Below are positions 15,340 through 22,127 of a stretch of 22,127 bases of DNA, one piece after another. Location: contig CAMPJN010000017.1 in NCBI GenBank assembly GCA_946886875.1, forward strand, positions 1 through 22,127, read 5' to 3'. The notes under the pieces were generated by a model. It did not search any database and had not been told where the DNA came from. It worked only from the letters and a program-made list of their open reading frames with translations. The DNA is from an uncultured Pseudomonas sp. (GTDB lineage: Bacteria > Pseudomonadota > Gammaproteobacteria > Pseudomonadales > Pseudomonadaceae). The stretch's first letter is position 1; each line of letters opens with the position of its first letter. A program made the position numbers and the translations under genes.

Positions 15340-16661
15340 GTGAGCTGCTGTATTACCTGGCCAACGCCATCATCGCCTACGCCTTGTTGTTGGTGCTGTG
15401 GACCGCGCTGAAGCGGCCGACTTCGATCCGCTATGCCTTTGCCAATATGTTCCGTCAGCGTCGGCGTTCCGGCATCACCCTGTTGGCGATCATCATGGGC
15501 GGGGTGGCGGTGTTTATCTTCGGCGGTTTCGTCCAGCATTCGTTCTCGTCGCTGCGCGAGCAGACCATTCGCACCAACCTCGGCCATTTGCAGCTGTACC
15601 GCGAAGGCTACCTGGCCAGTGGCGCGACCAATCCGCTGCGCTATGGCATCCCCGGTTATGAGGAGATCAAGCGAGCACTGGCCGAGGACGCCGAGCTGGG
15701 GCCGATGCTCAAGACCGTTACCGGGCAGATCGAGTTTTCCGGCATCGCCTCGCACTACGAGTCCGAGACCTCCACCTTTATTTCCGGGGTGGGCATCGAG
15801 CCGACCAGTTCGCTGACCCTTGGCGCCCTCGACCGCATCGTGCTCGGCAGCGACCTGTCGCGCGTCGACGGCCTGGGCGCGACCATAGGCACCGGGGTGG
15901 CCAAAGGCTTGTCGGCGACGTACGACGATGACCTCGATCTGCTGGTGGTCAACCCCACCGGCGGGCAGAACGCGATGTCGGTGACGGTGCGCGGGGTCAT
16001 GCAATCGGGGATCAAGGAATACGACGACCGCGCGCTGAAACTGCCGCTGCAGACCGCCCAGGATCTGCTGGAAACCGACGAGGTCAGCCGCATCATCATC
16101 CTGCTCAACGACACCGAGCTGACCGATGCGGCCCTGGCACGGGTCAAGGCGTTGATCGCCGAGCGCGGCTTCAAACTGGAGGTGCGGCCCTGGTCTGAGT
16201 TGGCGGTGTACTACCACCAGGTGGTCAGCCTGTTCGACGGCATCTTCTTCTTTATCAAGTCCATCGTCAGCGTGATCGTGGTGTTTATGATCGGCAATAC
16301 GCTGATGATGAACGTGGTCGAACGCACCCGCGAAATCGCCACCCTGCGCGCCCTCGGCCTGACCCAGAGCGAGGTCGGTCGGCTGTTCATTCTCGAAGGC
16401 ATTTTTATCGGTCTGCTCGGCGCGGCGCTGAGTGTGCTGGTGGGCATTGGCCTGGCCGAGCTGATCAATATCAACGGCCTGCCGATGCCGCCATCGCCCG
16501 GTTATACCAAGGGCTACTTGGCCTTTATCTTGTGGGACGAGAACTTCGGGTTGTTCTGGTTCACCTGCGCGCTGGCGATTGTCACCGCGGTATTGGCCTC
16601 GATTATTCCGGCGAAACGGGCGTCGAAGTTATTAATCGCCGAAGCATTCCGTTTTACCTGA
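15336..16661 (+). CDS. FtsX/LolC/MacB-type ABC transporter permease
   Basis: 441 residues. Type VII ABC permease plan: TM at about 46-66, a large periplasmic domain (67-300) rich in beta-strands, then TMs at about 303-325, 350-376 and 405-426, with the coupling helix ERTREIATLRALG at 329-341. There is also an extra N-terminal hydrophobic segment at 8-25, so five membrane spans rather than the usual four. Together with the ATPase and periplasmic protein it forms a mechanotransmission-type transporter likely to extract a lipid-like substrate from the inner membrane. No MacA-like adaptor is encoded nearby. Being a single permease gene, it would act as a homodimer, unlike the LolC/LolE pair. ATGA overlap with the preceding stop. 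Last gene of the operon. Confidence 0.92.
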   Translation: MSELLYYLANAIIAYALLLVLWTALKRPTSIRYAFANMFRQRRRSGITLLAIIMGGVAVFIFGGFVQHSFSSLREQTIRTNLGHLQLYREGYLASGATNPLRYGIPGYEEIKRALAEDAELGPMLKTVTGQIEFSGIASHYESETSTFISGVGIEPTSSLTLGALDRIVLGSDLSRVDGLGATIGTGVAKGLSATYDDDLDLLVVNPTGGQNAMSVTVRGVMQSGIKEYDDRALKLPLQTAQDLLETDEVSRIIILLNDTELTDAALARVKALIAERGFKLEVRPWSELAVYYHQVVSLFDGIFFFIKSIVSVIVVFMIGNTLMMNVVERTREIATLRALGLTQSEVGRLFILEGIFIGLLGAALSVLVGIGLAELININGLPMPPSPGYTKGYLAFILWDENFGLFWFTCALAIVTAVLASIIPAKRASKLLIAEAFRFT

Positions 16662-16915
16662 TGGCTGGAATCAGGATGGATCGAAAGCAGGCGAACAAAT
16701 GTTTTTCATAAAGAGTTTTAAGTTGTAATAACCGGCCTGCAGTTATTTGGCCTGTGACAAGTAATGGTTGACGTTCAATTTACCTGGCTCAACTAGTTAA
16801 ACAGTGCCGATAGAGCGCCAGAAAACAATAGCGTTATTTGTTGGCGCAATAATAATTGTGCGGCCGGACGCTAATAATCGGCTGCTCACCACATTGCATG
16901 CACAGGGGCGTAAGC
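16662..16915. other. Intergenic gap, possible promoter of the FabL-like gene
   Basis: This 254-bp AT-rich gap separates the operon from the next plus-strand gene. TTGACG at 16768-16773 is a good -35 match, but the DNA 17 bp on (AACTAG) is a poor -10 box. The same spot contains TTGA-CGT-TCAA, a small inverted repeat. No terminator hairpin with a T-run is evident after 16661. Low-confidence promoter region. Confidence 0.35.
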
Positions 16916-17680
16916 ATGACCGATACACAGCGAGAGATGGTTCTGATCACTGGGGCGGCACGCGGTATAGGCGCGGCCATCGCCGAGCGTTTTATCGACG
17001 ATGGTTACGATGTGATCCTCAATTACCGACGCGCCCAGGGCAAGGGCGCGGCTAACCTCGACAAGCTGGTGGCGCACGCCGAAGCGCGTGGGGTGAAGGC
17101 GTACAAGGCGCTGGCGGATATCTCCGAAGTGCGCGATATCGAGCAGATGATCAAAAGGTTGCAAGAGGAGGGTGTCGAGCGCATCCACCATCTGGTGCTG
17201 AATGCCGCCAGCTCGCCGTTCAAATCGATCCGCGAACTGACCAAGCACGACTGGAAGGATCTGTTCGGCACCAGCCTGATCGGCAACGTCGCCTGCATCA
17301 ACAATGTGCTACCGCTGATGCCGCCAGGCGGCACCATCTGCGCCATCTCCGGGGTCGGTTCCCATACGGTATTGCCAACCTACCCCCTGGGCCTGATGAA
17401 GGCGGCGCTGGAGAACCTGGTGCGCTACATGGAGGTGGACCTGTACGACAAGGGCATTCGCGTCAATGGCGTCTGCGGTGGGGTGGTGAAGAGCGACATG
17501 CTGCCTTATCTGTCGGAAATGTGGCCGGGCATGATCGGCCGCCTCGAATCGACCGGCCGGCGCTGGGCGCTGGAACCGATGGAGATCGCCAACATAGTCG
17601 CCTTCCTCGCCTCGGATCGTTCCACGGCGATTCGCGGGCAGATCCTTATGGCAACGGGCGGTACCGGCCTGGCCGCCTAA
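16916..17680 (+). CDS. SDR oxidoreductase resembling enoyl-ACP reductase FabL
   Basis: 254 residues. Cofactor loop TGAARGIGAAI at 12-22, then LVLNAASSPF at 93-102. This NAAS variant, the C-terminal VNGVCGGVVKSDML (residues about 174-187) and RGQILMATGG resemble FabL (enoyl-ACP reductase III) more than FabG. The catalytic region is ISGVGSHTVLPTYPLGLMKAALE. Lys162 aligns exactly, but the only nearby Tyr (156) gives Y-X5-K, against Y-X6-K in FabL and Y-X3-K in ordinary SDRs. It may saturate the enoyl chain, or be a keto reductase with an altered site. ATG 16916 follows AGGGG by 7 nt. An earlier ATG at 16856 lacks an N-terminal match. It converges with the FabB-like gene. It is transcribed in the operon's direction but after a 254-bp gap. 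Confidence 0.82.
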   Translation: MTDTQREMVLITGAARGIGAAIAERFIDDGYDVILNYRRAQGKGAANLDKLVAHAEARGVKAYKALADISEVRDIEQMIKRLQEEGVERIHHLVLNAASSPFKSIRELTKHDWKDLFGTSLIGNVACINNVLPLMPPGGTICAISGVGSHTVLPTYPLGLMKAALENLVRYMEVDLYDKGIRVNGVCGGVVKSDMLPYLSEMWPGMIGRLESTGRRWALEPMEIANIVAFLASDRSTAIRGQILMATGGTGLAA

Positions 17681-17694
17681 GGCTTACCGACGCG

Positions 17695-17715
17695 CCAGCC
17701 CGCATGCCGGGCTGG
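17695..17715. terminator. Hairpin between convergent genes
   Basis: CCAGCCCG-CATGC-CGGGCTGG forms an 8-bp perfect stem with a 5-nt loop. It fills the 35-bp space between the stops of the FabL-like gene and the minus-strand FabB-like gene and ends directly at the latter's TAG. The position suits a bidirectional terminator, but neither strand has a T-run after the stem, so it is not a textbook rho-independent terminator. Confidence 0.5.
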
Positions 17716-18942
17716 CTACTCGCCCTTCCAGCGCCGCAGCACCAGAGTGGCGTTGGTGCCGCCGAAACCGAAGCTGTTGCTCATGATGTTGTCGAGCGCC
17801 ACGTGTTCCAGGGTTTCGCGCAGCACGGGCATATCGGTCAGCTCGGGGTCCAGGGTGTCGATATTGGCCGAGCCGGCGATGAAGTTGCCCTGCATCATCA
17901 ACAGGCAATAGATCACCTCATGCACCCCGGCCGCACCCAGCGCATGGCCAGAGAGGCTTTTGGTCGAGCTGATCAGCGGCATATCCTTCTTGGCGAAAAC
18001 CTTGCGCACCGCGCGCATCTCGGCCAAATCGCCGACCGGCGTTGAGGTGCCGTGGGTATTGAGGTAATCGATAGGCTCTTCGGTTCGCGCCAGCGCCAGC
18101 TTCATGCAGCGCAGTCCGCCTTCGCCACTGGGAGCGACCATGTCGTAGCCGTCCGAGGTGGCTCCGTAGCCGGTGATTTCCGCGTATATCTTGGCGTTGC
18201 GCGCCAGCGCGTGTTCCAGCGCTTCGACCACCACTATGCCGCCACCACCAGCGATGACGAAGCCGTCGCGGCGGGTATCGTAGGCGCGCGAGGCCTTCTG
18301 TGGGTTGTCGTTGTATTGGCTGGACAGCGCGCCCATGGCGTCGAACAGGTAGCTCTGGCTCCAATGCTCTTCCTCGCCGCCGCCCGCGAAGACGATGTCC
18401 TGACCACCCATGCGGATCTGCTCCATCGCATGGCCGATGCAGTGGGCGCTGGTGGCGCAGGCGGAGGCGATGGAATAGCTGACGCCTTTGATCCGAAAAG
18501 GCGTGGCCAAGCAGGCGGAAACCGTATTGCTCATGGTGCGGGGCACGCGGAACGGGCCGATGCGCGAGATGCCTTTCTCGCGCAGGATGTCCATGGCTTC
18601 CATCTGGTTGAACGATGACGCTCCGCCTGAGCCGGCGATCAGCCCGGTGCGCGGGTTGGAAATCGCGCTGCTGGACAAGCCCGAGTCCTTCACTGCGGCC
18701 TGCATCGCCAAGTAAGCGTAGGCCGCGGCATCGCCCATAAAACGTTTGACCTTGCGGTCGATGCTGAGCTCGTCCATGTTCAGCGCCACCGCGCCGCAGA
18801 CATGGCTGCGCATGCCGATTTCGGCGTAGGTCGGGTTGAAAACGATGCCCGAGCGACCGGCGCGCAAGCTGTCGCTGACGCTCTTCAGGTCATTACCGAG
18901 GCTGGATACCAAGCCCATCCCAGTGATCACGACGCGACGCAT
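17716..18942 (-). CDS. 3-oxoacyl-ACP synthase I (FabB-type) paralogue
   Basis: 408 residues, complete KAS I. Starts [18 protein letters not shown]. Full triad: Cys162 in [14 protein letters not shown], His297 in [12 protein letters not shown] and His333 in [14 protein letters not shown]. The stretches [27 protein letters not shown] and [14 protein letters not shown] are typical of gammaproteobacterial FabB. FabB elongates acyl-ACP with malonyl-ACP and is the enzyme that extends cis-unsaturated chains. The housekeeping copy normally follows fabA. Here there is no fabA, so this is an extra copy attached to the accessory locus, on the opposite strand. ATG 18942 is preceded on the minus strand by AAAGGGA. 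It may prime or extend chains for the cluster, or supply unsaturated precursors. Confidence 0.93.
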   Translation of the reverse strand: MRRVVITGMGLVSSLGNDLKSVSDSLRAGRSGIVFNPTYAEIGMRSHVCGAVALNMDELSIDRKVKRFMGDAAAYAYLAMQAAVKDSGLSSSAISNPRTGLIAGSGGASSFNQMEAMDILREKGISRIGPFRVPRTMSNTVSACLATPFRIKGVSYSIASACATSAHCIGHAMEQIRMGGQDIVFAGGGEEEHWSQSYLFDAMGALSSQYNDNPQKASRAYDTRRDGFVIAGGGGIVVVEALEHALARNAKIYAEITGYGATSDGYDMVAPSGEGGLRCMKLALARTEEPIDYLNTHGTSTPVGDLAEMRAVRKVFAKKDMPLISSTKSLSGHALGAAGVHEVIYCLLMMQGNFIAGSANIDTLDPELTDMPVLRETLEHVALDNIMSNSFGFGGTNATLVLRRWKGE

Positions 18943-19299
18943 GGGTAAATCCCTTTATGAAACTGCAATGTGTCGGACCCAAATGATCCATGGACAAAAA
19001 CTGGGCAGTTAAATCGTCTGGCTGCCGAGTTATAACAATAAGCTGTCGAGTATTTTGCCAGCCTGGACAACTAATCGATGCGCTCGGAGAATGCCGAAGA
19101 GTAGTATTTTTAGTGGGTTGTTATCAATGAAAAATATTGCGGTGCGCGCCAGTTTAACGTGATGAAGTTTATATGTCAGAACATATTGTGAGCGCGCATA
19201 ACTGTCGCGGGAGCAGGCCGCGAGTTAAATATCTCGCTGCCCTGGAATAGCACCCAGGTAGTTATGCCGAACAAGCAATAAGAGCGGGATCGCCAGCTG
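18943..19299. other. Intergenic region upstream of the FabB-like gene
   Basis: A 357-bp gap without a credible gene, AT-rich in its right part. It should hold the promoter of the FabB-like gene (minus strand) and the 3' end signals of the TetR gene. I see a perfect inverted repeat at 19171-19186 (listed separately) and a weak hairpin GCGAG-N8-CTCGC at 19220-19237 downstream of the TetR gene, without a T-run. No convincing -35/-10 pair was found. Confidence 0.5.
19171..19186. promoter_or_regulatory. Perfect inverted repeat ATATGT-CAGA-ACATAT
   Basis: ATATGTCAGAACATAT has 6-bp perfect arms around a 4-bp spacer, about 230 bp upstream of the FabB-like start and 115 bp beyond the TetR stop. It is a candidate operator. 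Its half-sites differ from the GTGAC sites upstream of the main operon, so the same regulator is not obviously implied. AT-rich palindromes arise by chance fairly often. Confidence 0.25.
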
Positions 19300-19938
19300 C
19301 TATAGCGGTTTATCGCGCTTGGGCAGATATGGCGGCAGGTACAGCCCGAGGTAGGCATCGAAGACGCGCATGCCTTCCTCGGCCATGCGTGGGGTGATGG
19401 TGCCGTGCAGCTGTACCGAGCGGGCGTAGACGCGGTCGCCCAACTCCATGGCCAGGGCGAACACGTCGACGTCCTTGGGTAGGGCGGGCAGGGCGAAGTG
19501 GCGTTCGAACAGGGCCTGCATCAGCTTGCCCAATTCGATGTCGTGCTGGCGGTCGGCCTGGGTCACCTCGGTCAGCCCGTGCTGGGCGAGAATCAGTTGC
19601 CGGGCGGCGGCGTCCTCGGCATAGATATCCAGCATGCGCAGCTCGACGATGCGCGACAGGTCGCGCCAGCCTTGCAGTTGGGTATGTTCGATCGCTTGCT
19701 GCAGGCAGGCGCGAAAGGCGCCATGGATATCCGCGGTCAGCCCTTCGAGCAGCGCCGGTACGCTGGCGAAGAAGTGGTACACCGAGGAGGGTGGAATGCC
19801 GGCGCGCTCGGCCACGCTGTAAATCGACAGGCCGGCCACGCCCTGCTCGGCCAGCAGCGCGCGGGCCGCCGCGAGAATCACGGCGATGCGGGCCTGGCTG
19901 CTGGCGCGTGGTTTGCGGGCGAGGACGGGGTTCGACAT
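19300..19938 (-). CDS. TetR/AcrR-family transcriptional regulator
   Basis: 212 residues. The N-terminal helix-turn-helix domain is clear at about 16-64: RIAVILAAARALLAEQG, then GLSIYSVAERAGIPPSSVYHFFASVPALLEGL, which has the TetR recognition-helix pattern ending in YHFF. The C-terminal ligand-binding part is all-helical and not diagnostic. TetR repressors of this kind often answer to fatty acyl compounds or hydrophobic ligands. It lies on the same strand as the FabB-like gene, 357 bp upstream of it, and is the only regulator gene in the window, so control of the lipid locus is plausible. The palindrome at 1045-1060 has a TetR-like shape, but nothing in the sequence proves the pairing. Confidence 0.9.
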   Translation of the reverse strand: MSNPVLARKPRASSQARIAVILAAARALLAEQGVAGLSIYSVAERAGIPPSSVYHFFASVPALLEGLTADIHGAFRACLQQAIEHTQLQGWRDLSRIVELRMLDIYAEDAAARQLILAQHGLTEVTQADRQHDIELGKLMQALFERHFALPALPKDVDVFALAMELGDRVYARSVQLHGTITPRMAEEGMRVFDAYLGLYLPPYLPKRDKPL

Positions 19939-20014
19939 AGTGCGGTTCTCGGCTGTGGGAAGACTATTGGACGACAGCTAGCGGCATCCAGGCAAGGCGT
20001 GCGGCTTGGGCAAT

Positions 20015-20043
20015 CCCGGGCGGCCCGTTAAGCGCGGCCCGGG
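20015..20043. terminator. GC-rich inverted repeat downstream of the peptide-binding protein gene
   Basis: CCCGGGC (20015-20021) and GCCCGGG (20037-20043) form a 7-bp stem around 15 nt, just past the stop of the minus-strand binding-protein gene and before the TetR start. It could end transcription of that gene, but no T-run follows on the minus strand. Confidence 0.35.
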
Positions 20044-20061
20044 TGATGCAAGAGTTGCTGC

Positions 20062-21651
20062 TCAGGGCGCCAAACGCACCTTGCTGAAATCCTGCCGGCC
20101 GAACGGATTGACCCGGTAGCCGCTGACTTCTTTGCGGGTCAGCGCATAGGCGGTCGGGTGGGCCAGTGGCAGCCACAAGGCCTGCTGCTGGATGATCCGT
20201 TGCGCCTCTTTATAGAGCTGGCTGCGCTGCGCCTGGTCGCTGTTGCGCTTGCCGTCGGCGATCAGCTTGTCCAATTGCGGGTCGCAATATCGGGCGAAAT
20301 TCAGTCCTGATTCCAGTGAGGCGCAGGCGAACTGCGGAGTTAGAAAATTATCCGGGTCGCCGTTGTCGCCGGCCCAGCCCATGAACAGCAGGTCATGCTC
20401 GCCGGCCTTGGCGCGGCGGATCAGTTCGCCCCATTCGATCACGCGGATCTCGGCCTGGATGCCGATCTGCGCCAGGTCGGCCTGCAGCATCTGCGCGCCT
20501 TGGCTGGGGTTGGGGTTGAGCAGGCTGCCGGAAGGGCGGGTCCAGATCGTGGTCTTGAAGCCGTCCGCTAAGCTCGCTTCGGCCAGCAGTAAGCGGGCCT
20601 TGGCAGGGTCGTGGGGATAGCCCGGCAACTCCCTCGCATAGCTCCACGTGTTGGGCGGGTAAGGGCCATTGGCCGCTTCGGCGCTGTTCTCGAATACCGC
20701 CTTGAGGTAGCTGAGCTTGTCGAACGCCAGGTTGATCGCCTGGCGCACCGCCGGCTTATCCAGGGGCGGGTGCTGGCTGTTGATCGCCACGAAGGCGGTC
20801 ATGAATGCTGCGGTGCTGATGCTCTTGAGTGCGTCGTCGCCGGCACTGCTGGTGACGTCCTGGGGTTTCGGCGAGAGGGCGATATGGCATTCGCCGCGGC
20901 GCAGCTTCTGCAGGCGCACGTTGGCGTCCGGGGTGATGGCAAAGACCAGTTCGTCCACCGCCGGAGCGCCGGCGAAGTAGGCCGGATTGGCGCTGTAGCG
21001 GATCACCGCGTCCTTCTGGAAGCGTTTGAAGATGAAGGGGCCGGTGCCGATCGGCTGGCTGTTGAGGCGTTGCGGCGCGTCGGCTTTGAGCAGCTGTGCG
21101 GCGTATTCAGCGGAATAAATAGAGGCGAAACCCATGCTCAGGGTGACGAGAAAAGTTGCATCGGGGCGGGTAAGGGTAATCCGCAGGCTGTGCTCGTCGA
21201 GTTTGTCGACGCTCTTGATCAGGCTGGGCAGCTGCATCGACTGTGCATGCGGATAGCCGCTGGCTGCAACCTTGTGCCAAGGATGGTTCGGGTCGAGCAT
21301 GCGCTGCAAGCTGAACAACACATCGTCGGCGGTTAACGCGCGGCTGGGGCTGAAATAATCGGTGTCATGGAACTGCACGTCTTCGCGCAGCCTGAAGCTG
21401 TAGCTAAGGCCGTCTTCGGCGACTTCCCAGCTTTGCGCCAGGCTCGGCAGCAGCTTGCCGCTGACCGCGTCGAATTCGACCAGGCGATTCATCAATACAT
21501 CGGCCGAGGCATTGGTGGTGGTCAGCGAGTTGTATTGCACCACGTCGAAACCATCCGGGCTGGCCTCGGTGCATACGCTCAGGGTTGTGGCCTGGGCCAG
21601 CAGGGGGCTGAACAAGGGCGCGAATAACAGCGGTAGGACGGCGAGGCGCAT
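20062..21651 (-). CDS. ABC transporter substrate-binding protein, family 5 (dipeptide/oligopeptide, DppA-like)
   Basis: 529 residues. Sec signal peptide MRLAVLPLLFAPLFSPLLAQA (cleavage about 21). The mature start TTLSVCTEASPDGFDVVQYN is the usual opening of DppA-type periplasmic binding proteins. Further family marks are LVEFDAVSGKLLPSLAQSWE, LSYSFRLREDVQFHD, LTADDVLFSLQRM, IGTGPFIFKRF and DLLFMGWAGDNGDPDNFL. It captures peptides for an inner-membrane ABC importer. The permease and ATPase genes are not adjacent here. The start at 21651 is set by CAGGAG 8 nt upstream and by the signal peptide. A longer frame to 21804 would bury that signal. As I recall, a binding-protein gene of this type lies beside rpmB in Pseudomonas genomes, so this is probably conserved backbone. 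Confidence 0.92.
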   Translation of the reverse strand: MRLAVLPLLFAPLFSPLLAQATTLSVCTEASPDGFDVVQYNSLTTTNASADVLMNRLVEFDAVSGKLLPSLAQSWEVAEDGLSYSFRLREDVQFHDTDYFSPSRALTADDVLFSLQRMLDPNHPWHKVAASGYPHAQSMQLPSLIKSVDKLDEHSLRITLTRPDATFLVTLSMGFASIYSAEYAAQLLKADAPQRLNSQPIGTGPFIFKRFQKDAVIRYSANPAYFAGAPAVDELVFAITPDANVRLQKLRRGECHIALSPKPQDVTSSAGDDALKSISTAAFMTAFVAINSQHPPLDKPAVRQAINLAFDKLSYLKAVFENSAEAANGPYPPNTWSYARELPGYPHDPAKARLLLAEASLADGFKTTIWTRPSGSLLNPNPSQGAQMLQADLAQIGIQAEIRVIEWGELIRRAKAGEHDLLFMGWAGDNGDPDNFLTPQFACASLESGLNFARYCDPQLDKLIADGKRNSDQAQRSQLYKEAQRIIQQQALWLPLAHPTAYALTRKEVSGYRVNPFGRQDFSKVRLAP

Positions 21652-21824
21652 GAGGAAACTCCTGTAAAGTGGCTGGGCTAGCGGCAAAGGTCTAATCCTA
21701 GACCCAAACTCAGCGGCGAAGATTAAAAGCTGGGCGACGAGCGGTAAGTCAGCGTCGCCGCCCTGGCCCAGGCGATTGCGTCGCGATAAGGCGGCGCGAC
21801 ACATTGGCGAAAGTGCGGTTTGCC

Positions 21825-21853
21825 TTGTTGCGCCCTGGCCTTTCTGGTATAAA
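21825..21853 (+). promoter_or_regulatory. Sigma-70 promoter of rpmB
   Basis: TTGTTG (21825-21830), a 17-bp spacer, then TATAAA (21848-21853). This is a strong match in both boxes and ideal spacing. Transcription would begin near 21860, giving an untranslated leader of about 140 nt before rpmB. Confidence 0.7.
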
Positions 21854-21955
21854 GCAGCGCTCTTTTGTAGGGGCCCGGTACTTGCGCATTCAGGTGTGGC
21901 CGGTAAGACCCTCGAGAAACGCGGCGCAGAGCGCCAATGAGATTAAGTTAAGCGG

Positions 21956-21979
21956 CCAACCCATGCCGGGTTGGGCATG
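21956..21979 (+). promoter_or_regulatory. Hairpin pair in the rpmB leader, possible attenuator
   Basis: CCAACCC (21956-21962) can pair with GGGTTGG (21968-21974) over a 5-nt loop. Alternatively CATGCC (21962-21967) can pair with GGCATG (21974-21979) over a 6-nt loop. The two stems exclude each other. A short T-run (TTTT at 21983-21986) follows, then the ribosome-binding AGAGGG. Ribosomal-protein leaders often carry such regulatory folds. A function here is inference. Confidence 0.3.
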
Positions 21980-21999
21980 TGGTTTTAGAGGGCTGAGGC

Positions 22000-22127
22000 A
22001 TGTCGAGAGTCTGTCAAGTTACCGGTAAGGGTCCGGTAACCGGGAACAATATTTCCCACGCGAACAACAAAACCCGTCGTCGTTTCCTGCCGAACCTGCA
22101 GCATCACCGCTTCTGGGTCGAGTCCGA
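22000..22127 (+). CDS. rpmB: 50S ribosomal protein L28, N-terminal 42 residues (cut by window edge)
   Basis: The visible protein begins [20 protein letters not shown] and continues with [17 protein letters not shown], the signature N-terminus of bacterial L28, a component of the large ribosomal subunit. About half of the roughly 78-residue protein is present. The start ATG at 22000 follows AGAGGG by 7 nt and a second GAGG just before it. In Pseudomonas rpmG (L33) normally follows, outside this window. The gene marks the right-hand conserved chromosomal anchor of the accessory locus. Confidence 0.97.

Larger units (their letters stand above)
21652..21999. other. Intergenic region with divergent promoters (binding protein / rpmB leader)
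   Basis: A 348-bp divergent gap. The right half carries the rpmB promoter and a leader of about 140 nt with hairpins (listed separately). The left half should contain the promoter of the minus-strand binding-protein gene, for which I see no clear boxes. No credible gene lies here. Confidence 0.55.

Noticed and set aside
13869..16661. MacAB-type antibiotic efflux system
   Set aside because: ATPase and permease are separate genes, no MacA-like membrane-fusion protein is present, and a signal-peptide helical protein takes its place.
17695..17715. Canonical rho-independent terminator
   Set aside because: The stem is strong, but neither strand has the T-run needed. It is kept only as a hairpin with moderate confidence.
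19946..19956. GACTATTGGAC-like sequence just upstream of the TetR gene, resembling part of the 1045-1060 palindrome
   Set aside because: It is not itself palindromic and matches only part of one arm and the spacer. This is too weak to claim as an autoregulatory operator.
1..22127. CRISPR array, tRNA genes, insertion sequences, integrase or toxin-antitoxin pair
   Set aside because: I looked for regularly spaced repeats, cloverleaf-type segments, transposase or integrase motifs and small paired genes in the intergenic regions. I saw none.

Overview
The window looks like Pseudomonas or a very close relative. It is high-GC DNA flanked by recognisable Pseudomonas-type housekeeping genes. On the left is the start of aguB (N-carbamoylputrescine amidase, minus strand, cut by the window edge). 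On the right are a family-5 peptide-binding protein gene (minus strand) and the start of rpmB (ribosomal protein L28, plus strand).

Between these anchors lies an accessory lipid-type biosynthesis and transport locus of about 18 kb. From 1293 to 16661, fourteen plus-strand genes run with gaps of 0-104 bp or short overlaps (26, 8, 8 and 4 nt), so they probably form one operon. In order they are: a LolA-like periplasmic lipid/lipoprotein carrier, an outer-membrane beta-barrel, a malonyl-CoA:ACP transacylase, an unknown eight-helix membrane protein, an AcpS-type phosphopantetheinyl transferase, a FabG-type reductase, a FabZ-like dehydratase, an ACP, a GcvT-fold aminomethyltransferase-like protein, a fused ketosynthase/chain-length-factor protein, a degenerate FabF-like protein, a degenerate KAS III/thiolase-fold protein, and three transport genes (LolD/MacB-type ATPase, periplasmic helical protein, FtsX-type permease). 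After a 254-bp gap comes an SDR resembling enoyl-ACP reductase FabL. It converges with a minus-strand FabB (KAS I) paralogue. A TetR-family regulator gene lies further on.

Taken together, the synthase genes supply loading (transacylase), carrier activation (AcpS, ACP), elongation (KS-CLF, FabB-like), keto reduction, dehydration and possibly enoyl reduction. This is the enzyme set expected of a discrete, highly reducing type II polyketide or fatty-acid synthase. The ABC transporter, periplasmic carrier and barrel in the same operon suggest that the lipid product is moved from the inner membrane to the outer membrane. No thioesterase, acyl-CoA ligase, glycosyltransferase or nonribosomal peptide module is visible, so the product and its release step cannot be named from sequence.

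Unusual points: (1) five ketosynthase/thiolase-fold domains, of which only two keep the full Cys-His-His set; (2) a GcvT-fold enzyme placed directly after the ACP; (3) a Lol-like envelope route encoded with the synthase; (4) a lower-GC stretch at the head of the operon carrying several inverted repeats of TetR-operator type. I do not recognise the cluster as a named system.
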